The notes under the pieces: model-generated
Seen by the model: the letters and a program-made list of their open reading frames with translations, nothing else
What the model was told of the DNA's origin: nothing
Database searches by the model: none
Part shown: positions 51,199-60,844 of the stretch, piece after piece
Layout of the letters: every line of letters starts with the position of its first letter
How positions within the stretch are numbered: position 1 is the stretch's first letter
Source: Luteimonas aestuarii
GTDB lineage: Bacteria > Pseudomonadota > Gammaproteobacteria > Xanthomonadales > Xanthomonadaceae
Reading direction: 5' to 3'
Assembly (NCBI RefSeq): GCF_004357985.1
Contig: NZ_SMTF01000019.1
Location: 1-60,844, forward strand
DNA: 60,844 nucleotides
Made by a program: the position numbers and the translations under genes

Positions 51199-52950
51199 TC
51201 AGTCTTCGCGCTTGCGGACGCTCACGTGCACTTCCGCCAGCTGCGCGTCCGGGATCGGCGACGGCGCGCCGGTCATCAGGCACTGCGCACTGGTGGTCTT
51301 GGGGAACGGGATCACGTCGCGGATCGATTCGGTGCCGGCCATCAGCGCGGCGATACGGTCGATGCCGAAGGCGATGCCGCCATGCGGCGGCGCGCCGTAG
51401 CGCAGCGCGTCCAGCAGGAAGCCGAACTTCGCCTCCGCCTCTTCCGCGCCGATGCCCAGCAATTCGAACACCGCGCTCTGCATCTCCGGGCGATGGATGC
51501 GGATCGAACCGCCGCCGATCTCGTTGCCGTTGAGCACCATGTCGTAGCCGCGCGACACCGCGGTCCTGGCGTTCGCGCGCAGGTCGTCGATGTCGTCGAC
51601 CGCGGGCGCGGTGAAGGGATGGTGCAGCGCGACGTAGCGCTGCGCCTCGTCGTCCCATTCGAACATCGGGAAGTCGGTGACCCATAGCGGCTTCCAGCCG
51701 TCCTGCACCAGGCCGAAGTCCTTGCCGGCCTTCAGCCTCACCGCGCCCATGAAGTCGCTGGTCTTGTTGTAGGCACCGGCACCGAAGAAGACGATATCGC
51801 CGTTGCCGGCACCGACGTGCGCGAGCAACGCAGCGAACGCGTCTTCGCTGAAGAACTTCTGGATCGGCGAACTGATGGCGCCTGCCTCGTCGATCTTGAT
51901 GTAGGCCAGCCCCTTCGCGCCGTACTTGGCGGCATGCGCGGCGTACTCGTCGATCTGCTTGCGGCTGAGCGACGCGCCGCCGGGAATGCGCAACGCAACG
52001 ACGCGTCCATCGGGGTCGTTGGCAGGGCCAGTGAACACGGCGAAGCCGCTGTCCTTGACCAGGTCCGCCACGTCGACGAGTTCAAGATCGAAGCGCAGGT
52101 CGGGCTTGTCGGAACCGTAGCGACGCATCGCATCAAACCAGGTCAGGCGCGGGAACGGCGCGTCGAGTTCGACGTCCATCACTTCCCTGAAGACGTCGCG
52201 GATCATGCCTTCCACCGCATCCTGCACGTCGCGCTCGCGGACGAACGCGAACTCCATGTCGAGCTGGGTGAACTCCAGCTGGCGGTCGGCGCGCAGCGCC
52301 TCGTCGCGGAAGCAGCGCGCGATCTGGTAGTAGCGGTCGAAGCCGGCCACCATCAGGATCTGCTTGAACAGCTGCGGGCTCTGCGGCAGCGCATAGAACT
52401 CGCCCGGGTGCATGCGTGCCGGCACCAGGAAGTCGCGCGCCCCCTCCGGCGTGGCCTTGGTGAGGATCGGGGTTTCGATGTCCTGGAAGCCGCGCGCGTC
52501 CAGCCAGCGACGCAGCGCCTGCACCAGGCGGATGCGCGTGCGCTGCTTGCGTTGCATCTCCGGGCTGCGCAAATCGAGGTAACGGTACTTGAGGCGCGTG
52601 TCCTCGCCGGGATTCTCGTGGTGGTGGAACGGCAACGGCTCGGCCTTGTTGAGCACGGTGATCTTCGTGGCGATCACTTCCACCTGGCCGGTGCGGAGCT
52701 TCGCGTTCACGGCATGGCGCGCACGCACCACGCCTTCGACCTGCAACACGTCCTCGTAGCCCAGCGTCTCGGCCACCGCGAACACGTCCACGTTGTCCGG
52801 TTCCACCGTCACCTGCACGATGCCCTCGTGGTCGCGCAGGTCGATGAAGCAGACCCCGCCGAGGTTGCGGGCGACGTCGGTCCAGCCGCACAGGGTCACG
52901 GGCTGGCCGATCAACGCCTCGTCGATCAGGCCGCAGAAATGGGTACGCAT
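51199..52950 (-). CDS. aspS: Aspartate-tRNA ligase
   Basis: Bacterial-type class II synthetase, 583 residues: N-terminal OB fold ([20 protein letters not shown]), motif 2 [20 protein letters not shown], a GAD insertion domain and motif 3 [16 protein letters not shown]. The anticodon-binding loop reads RNLGG; L30 is the residue seen in discriminating E. coli AspRS, whereas non-discriminating enzymes often have His there. Whether it makes Asp-tRNA(Asn) cannot be settled from this. Confidence 0.96.
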   Translation of the reverse strand: MRTHFCGLIDEALIGQPVTLCGWTDVARNLGGVCFIDLRDHEGIVQVTVEPDNVDVFAVAETLGYEDVLQVEGVVRARHAVNAKLRTGQVEVIATKITVLNKAEPLPFHHHENPGEDTRLKYRYLDLRSPEMQRKQRTRIRLVQALRRWLDARGFQDIETPILTKATPEGARDFLVPARMHPGEFYALPQSPQLFKQILMVAGFDRYYQIARCFRDEALRADRQLEFTQLDMEFAFVRERDVQDAVEGMIRDVFREVMDVELDAPFPRLTWFDAMRRYGSDKPDLRFDLELVDVADLVKDSGFAVFTGPANDPDGRVVALRIPGGASLSRKQIDEYAAHAAKYGAKGLAYIKIDEAGAISSPIQKFFSEDAFAALLAHVGAGNGDIVFFGAGAYNKTSDFMGAVRLKAGKDFGLVQDGWKPLWVTDFPMFEWDDEAQRYVALHHPFTAPAVDDIDDLRANARTAVSRGYDMVLNGNEIGGGSIRIHRPEMQSAVFELLGIGAEEAEAKFGFLLDALRYGAPPHGGIAFGIDRIAALMAGTESIRDVIPFPKTTSAQCLMTGAPSPIPDAQLAEVHVSVRKRED

Positions 52951-53072
52951 GGGGGCTCCGGGTGTACGATCCGCCGGCAGACGCCGGAAAGGGCGCATTT
53001 TAACGGTTCGCACGCCCGGACGCGGCAGGGACGCCGGCACCGCCATCGCTTCCATCCATGAGGGAGATCGCC

Positions 53073-54002
53073 ATGAGCAGGTTGTTGTGCATCGTCTTGA
53101 CCACCGCGGCACTGGCCGCCGGCCTTGCCGCCATGCCGGCCACGTCCCACGCCCAGCCCGCGACGCGCGCCTACGCGCCGGAAAACCTGCGCACGCTTTC
53201 GCGCGACGACCAGGTGCGGGTGATCAGCCTGGAGTACTCGGAACAGTCGCGGGGGCGGCGCATCCCCGACGACCAGCTGCGCTTCTACCTGGACCAGGTG
53301 AACCGCTCGAACTGGACCTTCAGCCGCATCAAGCAGGACATCGCCACCTCGCTGGCCGGCAGCAGTGGCGGTGGCTGGAACCCCGGCCCACCGCACGGCG
53401 GAGGCAATGTGGTGCGTTGCGAAAGCGACCGCAACCGGCCGCAATCCTGCAGCACCCCGTGGCAAGGGCCGTCCCGGCTGCTGCGCCAGCTGTCCGACAC
53501 GCGTTGCGTCGAGGGCCAGAACTGGACCGCAATGCCCGGCCGCATCAACGTCACCGGCGGCTGCCGTGCCGAGTTCGGCCCCGGCCAGGGCTGGGGCGGC
53601 GGCGGCGGCCGCGAGATCCGCTGCGAAAGCCTCAACAACCGCCTGCGCGAATGCGCCATCCCCGGCGCAGCCAGCGCGCGACTTGTCCGTCAGCTGTCCA
53701 GTGCGCCGTGCATCGAAGGCAACACCTGGGGCACGCGTGGCAACGTGCTGTGGGTGAACCACGGCTGTCGCGGCATCTTCATGGCCGGTGGCCACGCAGG
53801 TGGAGGTGCCAGCGGCTACAGCGTCAGCTGCGCGAGCGAGAACAACCGCCAGAACACCTGCGCATGGAACAACAGCTACGGGCGCCCCTTCCTGCAGCAG
53901 CAACAGTCTTCGGCCCCGTGTCGCGAAGGCAGCACCTGGGGCCATCGCGGCAACACCATCTGGGTGAGCAACGGCTGCCGCGGGCTGTTCAGCGCCCGCT
54001 GA
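53073..54002 (+). CDS. Secreted cysteine-repeat protein (DUF3011-type)
   Basis: 309 residues. Signal peptide cut after residue 27 (TSHA), a helical N-terminal domain (about 35-100) and three copies of a roughly 55-60-residue unit with paired cysteines: [14 protein letters not shown]...[21 protein letters not shown]...HGCRGIF and [14 protein letters not shown]...NGCRGLF. Repeats are joined by Gly-rich linkers. Likely periplasmic or secreted with disulphides; function unknown. The start at 53073 has GGGAG six bases upstream. It is inserted on the opposite strand between aspS and the fmdB-like gene. Confidence 0.82.
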   Translation: MSRLLCIVLTTAALAAGLAAMPATSHAQPATRAYAPENLRTLSRDDQVRVISLEYSEQSRGRRIPDDQLRFYLDQVNRSNWTFSRIKQDIATSLAGSSGGGWNPGPPHGGGNVVRCESDRNRPQSCSTPWQGPSRLLRQLSDTRCVEGQNWTAMPGRINVTGGCRAEFGPGQGWGGGGGREIRCESLNNRLRECAIPGAASARLVRQLSSAPCIEGNTWGTRGNVLWVNHGCRGIFMAGGHAGGGASGYSVSCASENNRQNTCAWNNSYGRPFLQQQQSSAPCREGSTWGHRGNTIWVSNGCRGLFSAR

Positions 54003-54011
54003 TCGCGGTAC

Positions 54012-54368
54012 TCAGGCGTCTCCGGCGGCAGGCTTGGCCGCCGCCGGAGCCGGCGCGGGCGCAGGTTTCGCCGCCTCCGGCTTGCCGGAAGCCTCACCGG
54101 ATGCCGGCTTGCCGGACTCACTGCAGGCCGCTTCGGGCTTTGCGGCACCGCCGCCGGACTCGACCAGGTTGCGCTTCCTGTCGCCATCCTTCTTGAAGTC
54201 GGTTTCGTACCAGCCGCTGCCGGCCAGCCGGAACGCCGGTGCCGTCACCTGGCGCTTGATGCCGGCTTCGCCGCAGGACGGGCAAATCTCCGGATCGGGA
54301 TCGGACAGCTTCTGCAGCTTGTCGAAGCTGTGGCCGCAGGACGTGCATTCGAAGGCGTAGATCGGCAT
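54012..54368 (-). CDS. FmdB-family zinc ribbon protein
   Basis: 118 residues. N-terminal zinc ribbon with C8/C11 (YAFECTSCGHSF) and C29/C32 (EICPSCGEAG), then FRLAGSGWYETDFK, and a low-complexity Ala/Pro/Lys tail. FmdB-like proteins are small putative regulators, commonly next to aspS in this group. Function unproven. Confidence 0.88.
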   Translation of the reverse strand: MPIYAFECTSCGHSFDKLQKLSDPDPEICPSCGEAGIKRQVTAPAFRLAGSGWYETDFKKDGDRKRNLVESGGGAAKPEAACSESGKPASGEASGKPEAAKPAPAPAPAAAKPAAGDA

Positions 54369-54386
54369 GGCGGTATCGGGCTTGCT

Positions 54387-54422
54387 GACGAAAACCGGCC
54401 CCAGTCTGGGGACTGGGGCCGG
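54387..54422 (-). terminator. Intrinsic terminator after lipoprotein gene
   Basis: On the minus strand, arms CCGGCCCCAGT and ACTGGGGCCGG (54412-54422 / 54395-54405) around a six-base loop are followed directly by TTTTCG. Good rho-independent terminator for the gene ending at 54471. Confidence 0.75.
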
Positions 54423-54470
54423 GGATTCAAGGGTGCGCCGGGCTGCGGAAACAACGCCGGCTCCAGGGAC

Positions 54471-55172
54471 TCAGTAACCCCAGGGCGTGGGCGGCAGGTC
54501 GACCGGGCGGGTCAGGTCGAACTCGACCTGGAACAGGCGCCCCTGGGGATTGAGATCGTCCTGCGGACGCGACAGCTCGTACAGGAAGCGCTGGCCGGGA
54601 TCGATTTCCATCGCCCAGACATTGGTGACCGAGACCGACAACCCATCGCGCGCGTTGAACGTGTCGATGGACGCCTGGTCGACCGGGAACTCCTGGCGTT
54701 GCGCGGTGCCTGCCGTGGCGGTATCGCCGCCGTACATCGTGGTGGGATCGTCGCTGCCGTCCTCGAGGCGATGGTCGTGCTTCAAACGCAATCCACTGTC
54801 GGTGCGGGTGAGGATCCACGTGCGGGAATGGTTGTCGCCGACGTGGAACGGCACGCGCAGCTCGCGGGTCGGGTCGTCGCAGCCGCGCACGTGCATGACG
54901 AGGGTCTTGCCTTCGAATGCGTGGGGTTCGGGCGACCGGGGTTCGTTGGCGATGATGCGGCCCTCGAAGGCCTGCCCGCAGTGCCGGGCAAGGCGGGCGA
55001 GGAAGGCATCGGCGGGTTCGGCGCCTGCAGCCGCGTCCTGCAGCGTTTCGGCGGCGGCGTCGGCCTGGGCGGCGGCATTGTCGCCGGAGTCCGTGCTGAC
55101 GCGGACGCAAGCGGAGAGGGCCACGGCAAGCGCGGCAACGGAACACAGCTTGAGGGTCGTCTGGATATTCAT
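54471..55172 (-). CDS. Predicted lipoprotein of unknown function
   Basis: 233 residues, lipobox ALSAC with C22, an Ala/Asp-rich spacer, and a beta-rich domain with HCGQAFEGRIIANEPRSPE and RQEFPVDQASIDTFNARDGL. An internal pair of cysteines (HCGQ, RGCDD) could form a disulphide. Probably outer-membrane anchored. No family recognised. It is 42 bases after the ABC-F gene and ends in a good terminator. Confidence 0.75.
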   Translation of the reverse strand: MNIQTTLKLCSVAALAVALSACVRVSTDSGDNAAAQADAAAETLQDAAAGAEPADAFLARLARHCGQAFEGRIIANEPRSPEPHAFEGKTLVMHVRGCDDPTRELRVPFHVGDNHSRTWILTRTDSGLRLKHDHRLEDGSDDPTTMYGGDTATAGTAQRQEFPVDQASIDTFNARDGLSVSVTNVWAMEIDPGQRFLYELSRPQDDLNPQGRLFQVEFDLTRPVDLPPTPWGY

Positions 55173-55214
55173 CCGGACACCGTACCCGCCGCGCAGCGCC
55201 CCCGCAACCGGAGC

Positions 55215-57236
<2,022 letters not shown>

Positions 57237-57318
57237 GACATAACCCGACGTGATTGGCCCGAAACCGGCGCACAGTTTATCGATGGCCGGGCCCGAAGGC
57301 GTCGGCGGCGGCGGTGCC

Positions 57319-57440
57319 CTTGACGATGGCCCACCCGCCCCTGTATCTCGGCTGTGCGCCTACATTAAAACGATTACAAGCGCAACCTTTTCCGATCACA
57401 AAAACAACAACGACAGTCACCATTCCGAGGAAATGCCATG
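57319..57440 (+). promoter_or_regulatory. Upstream region of the TonB-dependent receptor
   Basis: TTGACG at 57319 is followed 17-19 bases later by only a weak -10 (TGTATCT), and a second candidate lies in the A/T-rich stretch from 57361 (TACATTAAAACGATTACAAG). The ribosome site GAGGAA (57427-57432) is clear. No Fur-like box could be identified by eye. Confidence 0.35.
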
Positions 57441-59822
57441 GAACGCAGACCCGCCCCACTCTTCATCGCCATCGCCGCCGCGCTCGCGGTCGCCCCGGTT
57501 GCCGCACAGGAGGCCGCCGATACCGCACGCGCCCTCGACACGGTGATCGTCACCGGCACGCGCGTCACCGACCGCACCGTTGCCGAATCCACCGCCCCCA
57601 TCGACATCATCACGCCCGAGGTGCTGCAGGCCACCGGCACCGTCGAACTGGCCACCGCCCTGTCGCGCGCCGTGCCGTCGCTGAATTTCCCGCGCCCCGC
57701 GATCAACGACGGTACCGACGCCGTGCGCCCGGCGCAGCTGCGCGGCCTGGCGCCGGACCACACCCTGGTGCTGGTCAACGGCAAGCGCTACCACCCCGGC
57801 GCGCTGGTCAACGTCAACGGCAGCCAGGGCCGCAGCTCCGCCCCGGTGGACCTGAACTCGATCCCGATCGCGGCGATCGAACGCGTCGAGGTGTTGCGCG
57901 ACGGCGCGTCGGCGCAATATGGCTCGGATGCGATCGCAGGCGTGGTCAACATCGTGCTGAAGGGCTCGGGCAGCGGCGGCAGCGTGGTCGCGACCGGCGG
58001 CCAGTACAGCGCCGGCGATGGCCGCCAGTACCAGCTGCAGGCCGACACCGGTTTCGCCCTGGGCGAGTCCGGCAAGCTGCACCTCGCCGTGCAGGGCGGC
58101 CACCAGGACCAGTCCGACCGCGCGCGCCCGTTCCAGGGCACGGTCACGCCGACCAGCGCACCGGCCGGGCGCGTGGTGCAGCGCTACGGCGACCCCGAGG
58201 TCGACAACCTGTCGCTGCTGTACAACGGCGAGGTCGACATCACCGACTACCTGACCTTCTATTCCTACGGCCTGCACACGAAGCGGGAGACGCTGTCGAA
58301 CGGCTTCTTCCGCCCCGCCGGCGACTCGCGCAACATCCCGTCGATCTATCCGGACGGTTTCCTGCCGCAGATCCTCAACACGTCCACCGACGTCAGCGTG
58401 TCCAGCGGCATCAAGACCTTCACCGCCGGCGGCACCAACATCGACATCAGCTACACGTACGGCTCGAACGAGCTGGAGTTCGACATCCTCAACACGCTCA
58501 ACCGCAGCCTCGGCCCGACGTCGCCCACGCAGTTCTTCGCCGGTGCGCTCGAGCTCAAGCAGCACGTGCTGAATTTCGACTTCAACAAGCCGCTGGAATG
58601 GGGCCTGCAGTACCCGGTCACGCTGTCCTACGGTGCCGAATGGCGCGGCGAGCAATACACCATCCGTCCCGGCGAGCCGGGTTCGTACGTCAACGGCGGC
58701 GTGCTGGTCGGCGGCGCGCCCGCGCCCTCCGGTGCGCAGGTGTTCCCGGGCTTCCGCCCAAGCGACAGCGGCAGCTTCGACCGCCACAACATCTCGCTGT
58801 ACGCTGGCCTCGAGGCCGACCTGACCGACCGCTTCACCGCGGGCGTGGCCGTGCGCTACGAGGACTTCAGCGACTTCGGCGACACCACCACCGGCAAGCT
58901 CACCGGCCGCTATGCGTTCAACGATGCGGTGGCGGTGCGCGCGACCGCATCGACCGGTTTCCACGCCCCGGCGCTGTCGCAGCAGTACTACCAGACCACG
59001 TCTACGAACTTCATTGGCGGCATTCCGTTCGACCTGGTCACCTTCCGCGTGACCAATCCCGCCGGCATCGCGCTGGGCGCCGAGCCGCTGAAGCCCGAGG
59101 AGTCCGAGAACCTCAGCCTGGGACTGGTGCTGACGCCTGCCAACGGCCTCTACCTGACGGTCGACGCCTACCGCATCAAGGTCACCGACCGCATCACCCT
59201 TTCGGAAAACCTGACAAGTACCGCAGTGCGCAACTACCTCAATGCCAACGGCTTCCCCGACGTCGCCGGCGGTCGCTACTTCACCAATGCGCTCGACACC
59301 ACCACGACCGGCATCGACATCGTCGGCACGTACAAACTGGCGCTTGCCGGCAGCACGCTCGACTTCACCAGCGGCTACAACTACAACAAGACCGAGATCG
59401 ACCGCGTCGCCCCCAACCCGGCCGCACTGGAGGCCATCGATCCAACGGCGCTGCGTTTCGGGCGTGTCGAGCTGGGTCGCTTCGAGGTGGGCGCGCCGCG
59501 CGACAAGTTCTTCCTCAACAACGTGTGGACCCGCGGCGGCTTCAGCGTCAGCGCCACCGCCACGCGCTACGGCGAATTCACCATCCGCAACGCCAGTCCC
59601 ACGCTGGACCAGACCTTCGACGCCAAATGGCTGCTCGACCTGGCTTTCAGCTACAAGACCGGCGGCTGGGAGTTCACGCTGGGCGGCGACAACGTGCTCA
59701 ACGAATATCCGGACGAGAGCCTGTTCGCGACGTCGACGTCCGGGCAGTTGCCGTACCCGTCGCAGAGTCCGTTCGGCTTCAACGGCGCATTCGTGTACGG
59801 GCGCGTCGGCTTCCGCTGGTAG
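57438..59822 (+). CDS. TonB-dependent outer-membrane receptor
   Basis: 794 residues with signal peptide (cut after residue 23, PVAA), a TonB-box-like stretch near ALDTVIVTGTR, a plug with RVEVLRDGASAQYGSDAIAG and VVNIVLKGSGSGG, and a beta-barrel ending GAFVYGRVGFRW, with the C-terminal aromatic needed for assembly. Plug-domain detail is typical of the xanthomonad receptor group that imports siderophores, vitamins or carbohydrates; the ligand cannot be told and no transporter or enzyme gene is adjacent. It is divergent from the ABC-F gene. Confidence 0.92.
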   Translation: MERRPAPLFIAIAAALAVAPVAAQEAADTARALDTVIVTGTRVTDRTVAESTAPIDIITPEVLQATGTVELATALSRAVPSLNFPRPAINDGTDAVRPAQLRGLAPDHTLVLVNGKRYHPGALVNVNGSQGRSSAPVDLNSIPIAAIERVEVLRDGASAQYGSDAIAGVVNIVLKGSGSGGSVVATGGQYSAGDGRQYQLQADTGFALGESGKLHLAVQGGHQDQSDRARPFQGTVTPTSAPAGRVVQRYGDPEVDNLSLLYNGEVDITDYLTFYSYGLHTKRETLSNGFFRPAGDSRNIPSIYPDGFLPQILNTSTDVSVSSGIKTFTAGGTNIDISYTYGSNELEFDILNTLNRSLGPTSPTQFFAGALELKQHVLNFDFNKPLEWGLQYPVTLSYGAEWRGEQYTIRPGEPGSYVNGGVLVGGAPAPSGAQVFPGFRPSDSGSFDRHNISLYAGLEADLTDRFTAGVAVRYEDFSDFGDTTTGKLTGRYAFNDAVAVRATASTGFHAPALSQQYYQTTSTNFIGGIPFDLVTFRVTNPAGIALGAEPLKPEESENLSLGLVLTPANGLYLTVDAYRIKVTDRITLSENLTSTAVRNYLNANGFPDVAGGRYFTNALDTTTTGIDIVGTYKLALAGSTLDFTSGYNYNKTEIDRVAPNPAALEAIDPTALRFGRVELGRFEVGAPRDKFFLNNVWTRGGFSVSATATRYGEFTIRNASPTLDQTFDAKWLLDLAFSYKTGGWEFTLGGDNVLNEYPDESLFATSTSGQLPYPSQSPFGFNGAFVYGRVGFRW

Positions 59823-59846
59823 GCCTCGTGCCATGACGCCGTGATC

Positions 59847-59877
59847 GAACGCCCCGCACCGCGGGGCGTTCTTCTTC
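59847..59877 (+). terminator. Intrinsic terminator after TonB receptor
   Basis: GAACGCCCCGC (59847-59857), loop ACC, GCGGGGCGTTC (59861-59871), then TTCTTCC. A stable 11-base stem with a modest T-rich tail, 25 bases past the stop codon. Confidence 0.7.
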
Positions 59878-59950
59878 CAGGCCGTCTCGTTTGCCGATGG
59901 CGCACGGGATCGGCGACACTGCAACTCCGGCAACCGGATTGCGCCGCACG

Positions 59951-60844
59951 ATGCCACACGACACCAGCCTGATCGACATCGTCGCGGTCGGTTTCGGCCT
60001 GGCCTTCCTGTTGGGCGCGCTGGCGAACAAGCTGCGCGTGTCGCCGATCGTGGGCTACCTGCTGGCGGGCATGGTGGTCGGCCCGTTCACCCCCGGCTTC
60101 GTGGCCGACCAGGACCTCGCCAACCAGCTCGCCGAGATCGGCGTGATGCTGCTGATGTTCGGCGTGGGCCTTCACTTCTCGCTGAAGGACCTGCTGGAGG
60201 TCAAGGCGATCGCGATTCCCGGCGCGGTGGTGCAGATCGCCGTCGCCACCGCGCTGGGCTGGCTGCTGGCCTGGGGCATGGGCTGGTCGCCGATCAACGG
60301 CTTCGTGTTCGGACTGGCGCTGTCGGTGGCCAGTACCGTGGTGCTGCTGCGCGCGATGGAACAGAACCGGCTGCTCGATACCAAGCGCGGCAGGATCGCG
60401 GTGGGCTGGCTGATCGTCGAGGACCTCGCCATGGTGCTGGCGCTGGTGCTGCTGCCGGCGCTCGCCGAGGCCATGAACGGCGGACCCGCCGAACCGGGCG
60501 TGTCGGAAAGCGAGGCCATGCTGGGCGCGATCCTGTTCGCGCTGCTGAAGACCCTGGTGCAGGTGACCCTGTTCGTGACGGTGATGATGGTCGTCGGGCG
60601 ACGGCTGATCCCGTGGACGTTGGAGAAGATCGCAGGCACCGGGTCGCGCGAACTGTTCACCCTGGGCGTGCTGGCGATCGCACTGGGCGTGGCGTTCGGC
60701 TCGGCGATGCTGTTCGGCGTGTCGTTCGCGCTGGGCGCGTTCTTCGCCGGCATGCTGCTCAACGGTGAATTGAGCCACAAGGCGGCCAGCGACTCGCTGC
60801 CGCTGCGCGATGCCTTCGCAGTGCTGTTCTTCGTCTCGGTGGGC
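59951..60844 (+). CDS. ybaL: YbaL/Kef-type cation:proton antiporter, N-terminal part (runs off right edge)
   Basis: CPA2-family monovalent cation/proton antiporter; 298 codons are visible. MPHDTSLIDIVAVGFGLAFL, NKLRVSPIVGYLLAGMVVGP, GVMLLMFGVGLHFSLKDLLE and VGWLIVEDLAMVLALVLLP follow E. coli YbaL closely. About eight membrane helices are seen; the C-terminal RCK/TrkA-N domain expected in the family lies beyond the window. The ATG at 59951 gives the YbaL N-terminus. Confidence 0.9.
   Translation, partial: MPHDTSLIDIVAVGFGLAFLLGALANKLRVSPIVGYLLAGMVVGPFTPGFVADQDLANQLAEIGVMLLMFGVGLHFSLKDLLEVKAIAIPGAVVQIAVATALGWLLAWGMGWSPINGFVFGLALSVASTVVLLRAMEQNRLLDTKRGRIAVGWLIVEDLAMVLALVLLPALAEAMNGGPAEPGVSESEAMLGAILFALLKTLVQVTLFVTVMMVVGRRLIPWTLEKIAGTGSRELFTLGVLAIALGVAFGSAMLFGVSFALGAFFAGMLLNGELSHKAASDSLPLRDAFAVLFFVSVG

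Overview
This window is high-GC chromosomal DNA from a gammaproteobacterium, most likely Xanthomonadaceae/Lysobacteraceae (Lysobacter, Luteimonas or Pseudoxanthomonas type). The evidence is the gene order (gshB and a TonB-like gene beside pilGHIJ-chpA; ruvB-ybgC-tolQRAB-pal-cpoB; yebC-ruvC-ruvA) and the style of the dispersed intergenic palindromes. Almost all of it is ordinary core genome. There is no phage, insertion sequence, CRISPR array or toxin module. The unusual material is a population of palindromic repeats, two of which sit in frame inside housekeeping genes.

Layout. 1-6680 (minus): the Pil-Chp twitching chemosensory operon pilG-pilH-pilI-pilJ-chpA; chpA runs off the left edge. 6863-8694 (plus): gshB and a TonB-family gene. 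8695-9451: a gene-free stretch of inverted repeats and palindromes. 9452-22272 (minus): a short signal peptidase, tsaB, a VOC protein, a YoaA-type helicase, a TPR lipoprotein, PBP1B, two family 2 glycosyltransferases, a TPR membrane protein and RelA. 22331-29643: a small secreted protein, hrpA, dps and recQ. 29675-38789 (minus): tRNA-Lys, queC, queE, the complete Tol-Pal locus, ybgC, ruvB and a luciferase-like oxidoreductase.

38897-43289 holds potassium uptake genes (ktrB-ktrA, then kup facing them) lying between ruvB and ruvA. The 492-base gap where ktrA and kup converge carries two matching 23/23/23 hairpins. 43324-45170: ruvA, ruvC and yebC. 45232-48303: an AraC regulator and hydrolase divergent from ohr and a secreted alpha/beta hydrolase, probably a peroxide/organic stress group. 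48435-55172: a membrane protein, a GNAT enzyme, an orphan cytochrome P450, aspS, a DUF3011-type secreted protein, an FmdB zinc ribbon protein and a lipoprotein. 55215-60844: an ABC-F ATPase, a TonB-dependent receptor and the start of a YbaL/Kef-type antiporter that runs off the right edge.

The most unusual signals are: (1) two 69-nt hairpins (41027-41095 and 41181-41249) with identical geometry, nearly identical loops in opposite orientation, and different perfect stems; (2) and (3) palindrome-bounded in-frame insertions of roughly 65 codons in hrpA and in the ABC-F gene, resembling the way Rickettsia palindromic elements sit inside proteins; (4) a MITE-like inverted-repeat structure at 8776-9330 with palindromes centred on CATGGATG. 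Function is inferred from sequence features only; no database search was run.
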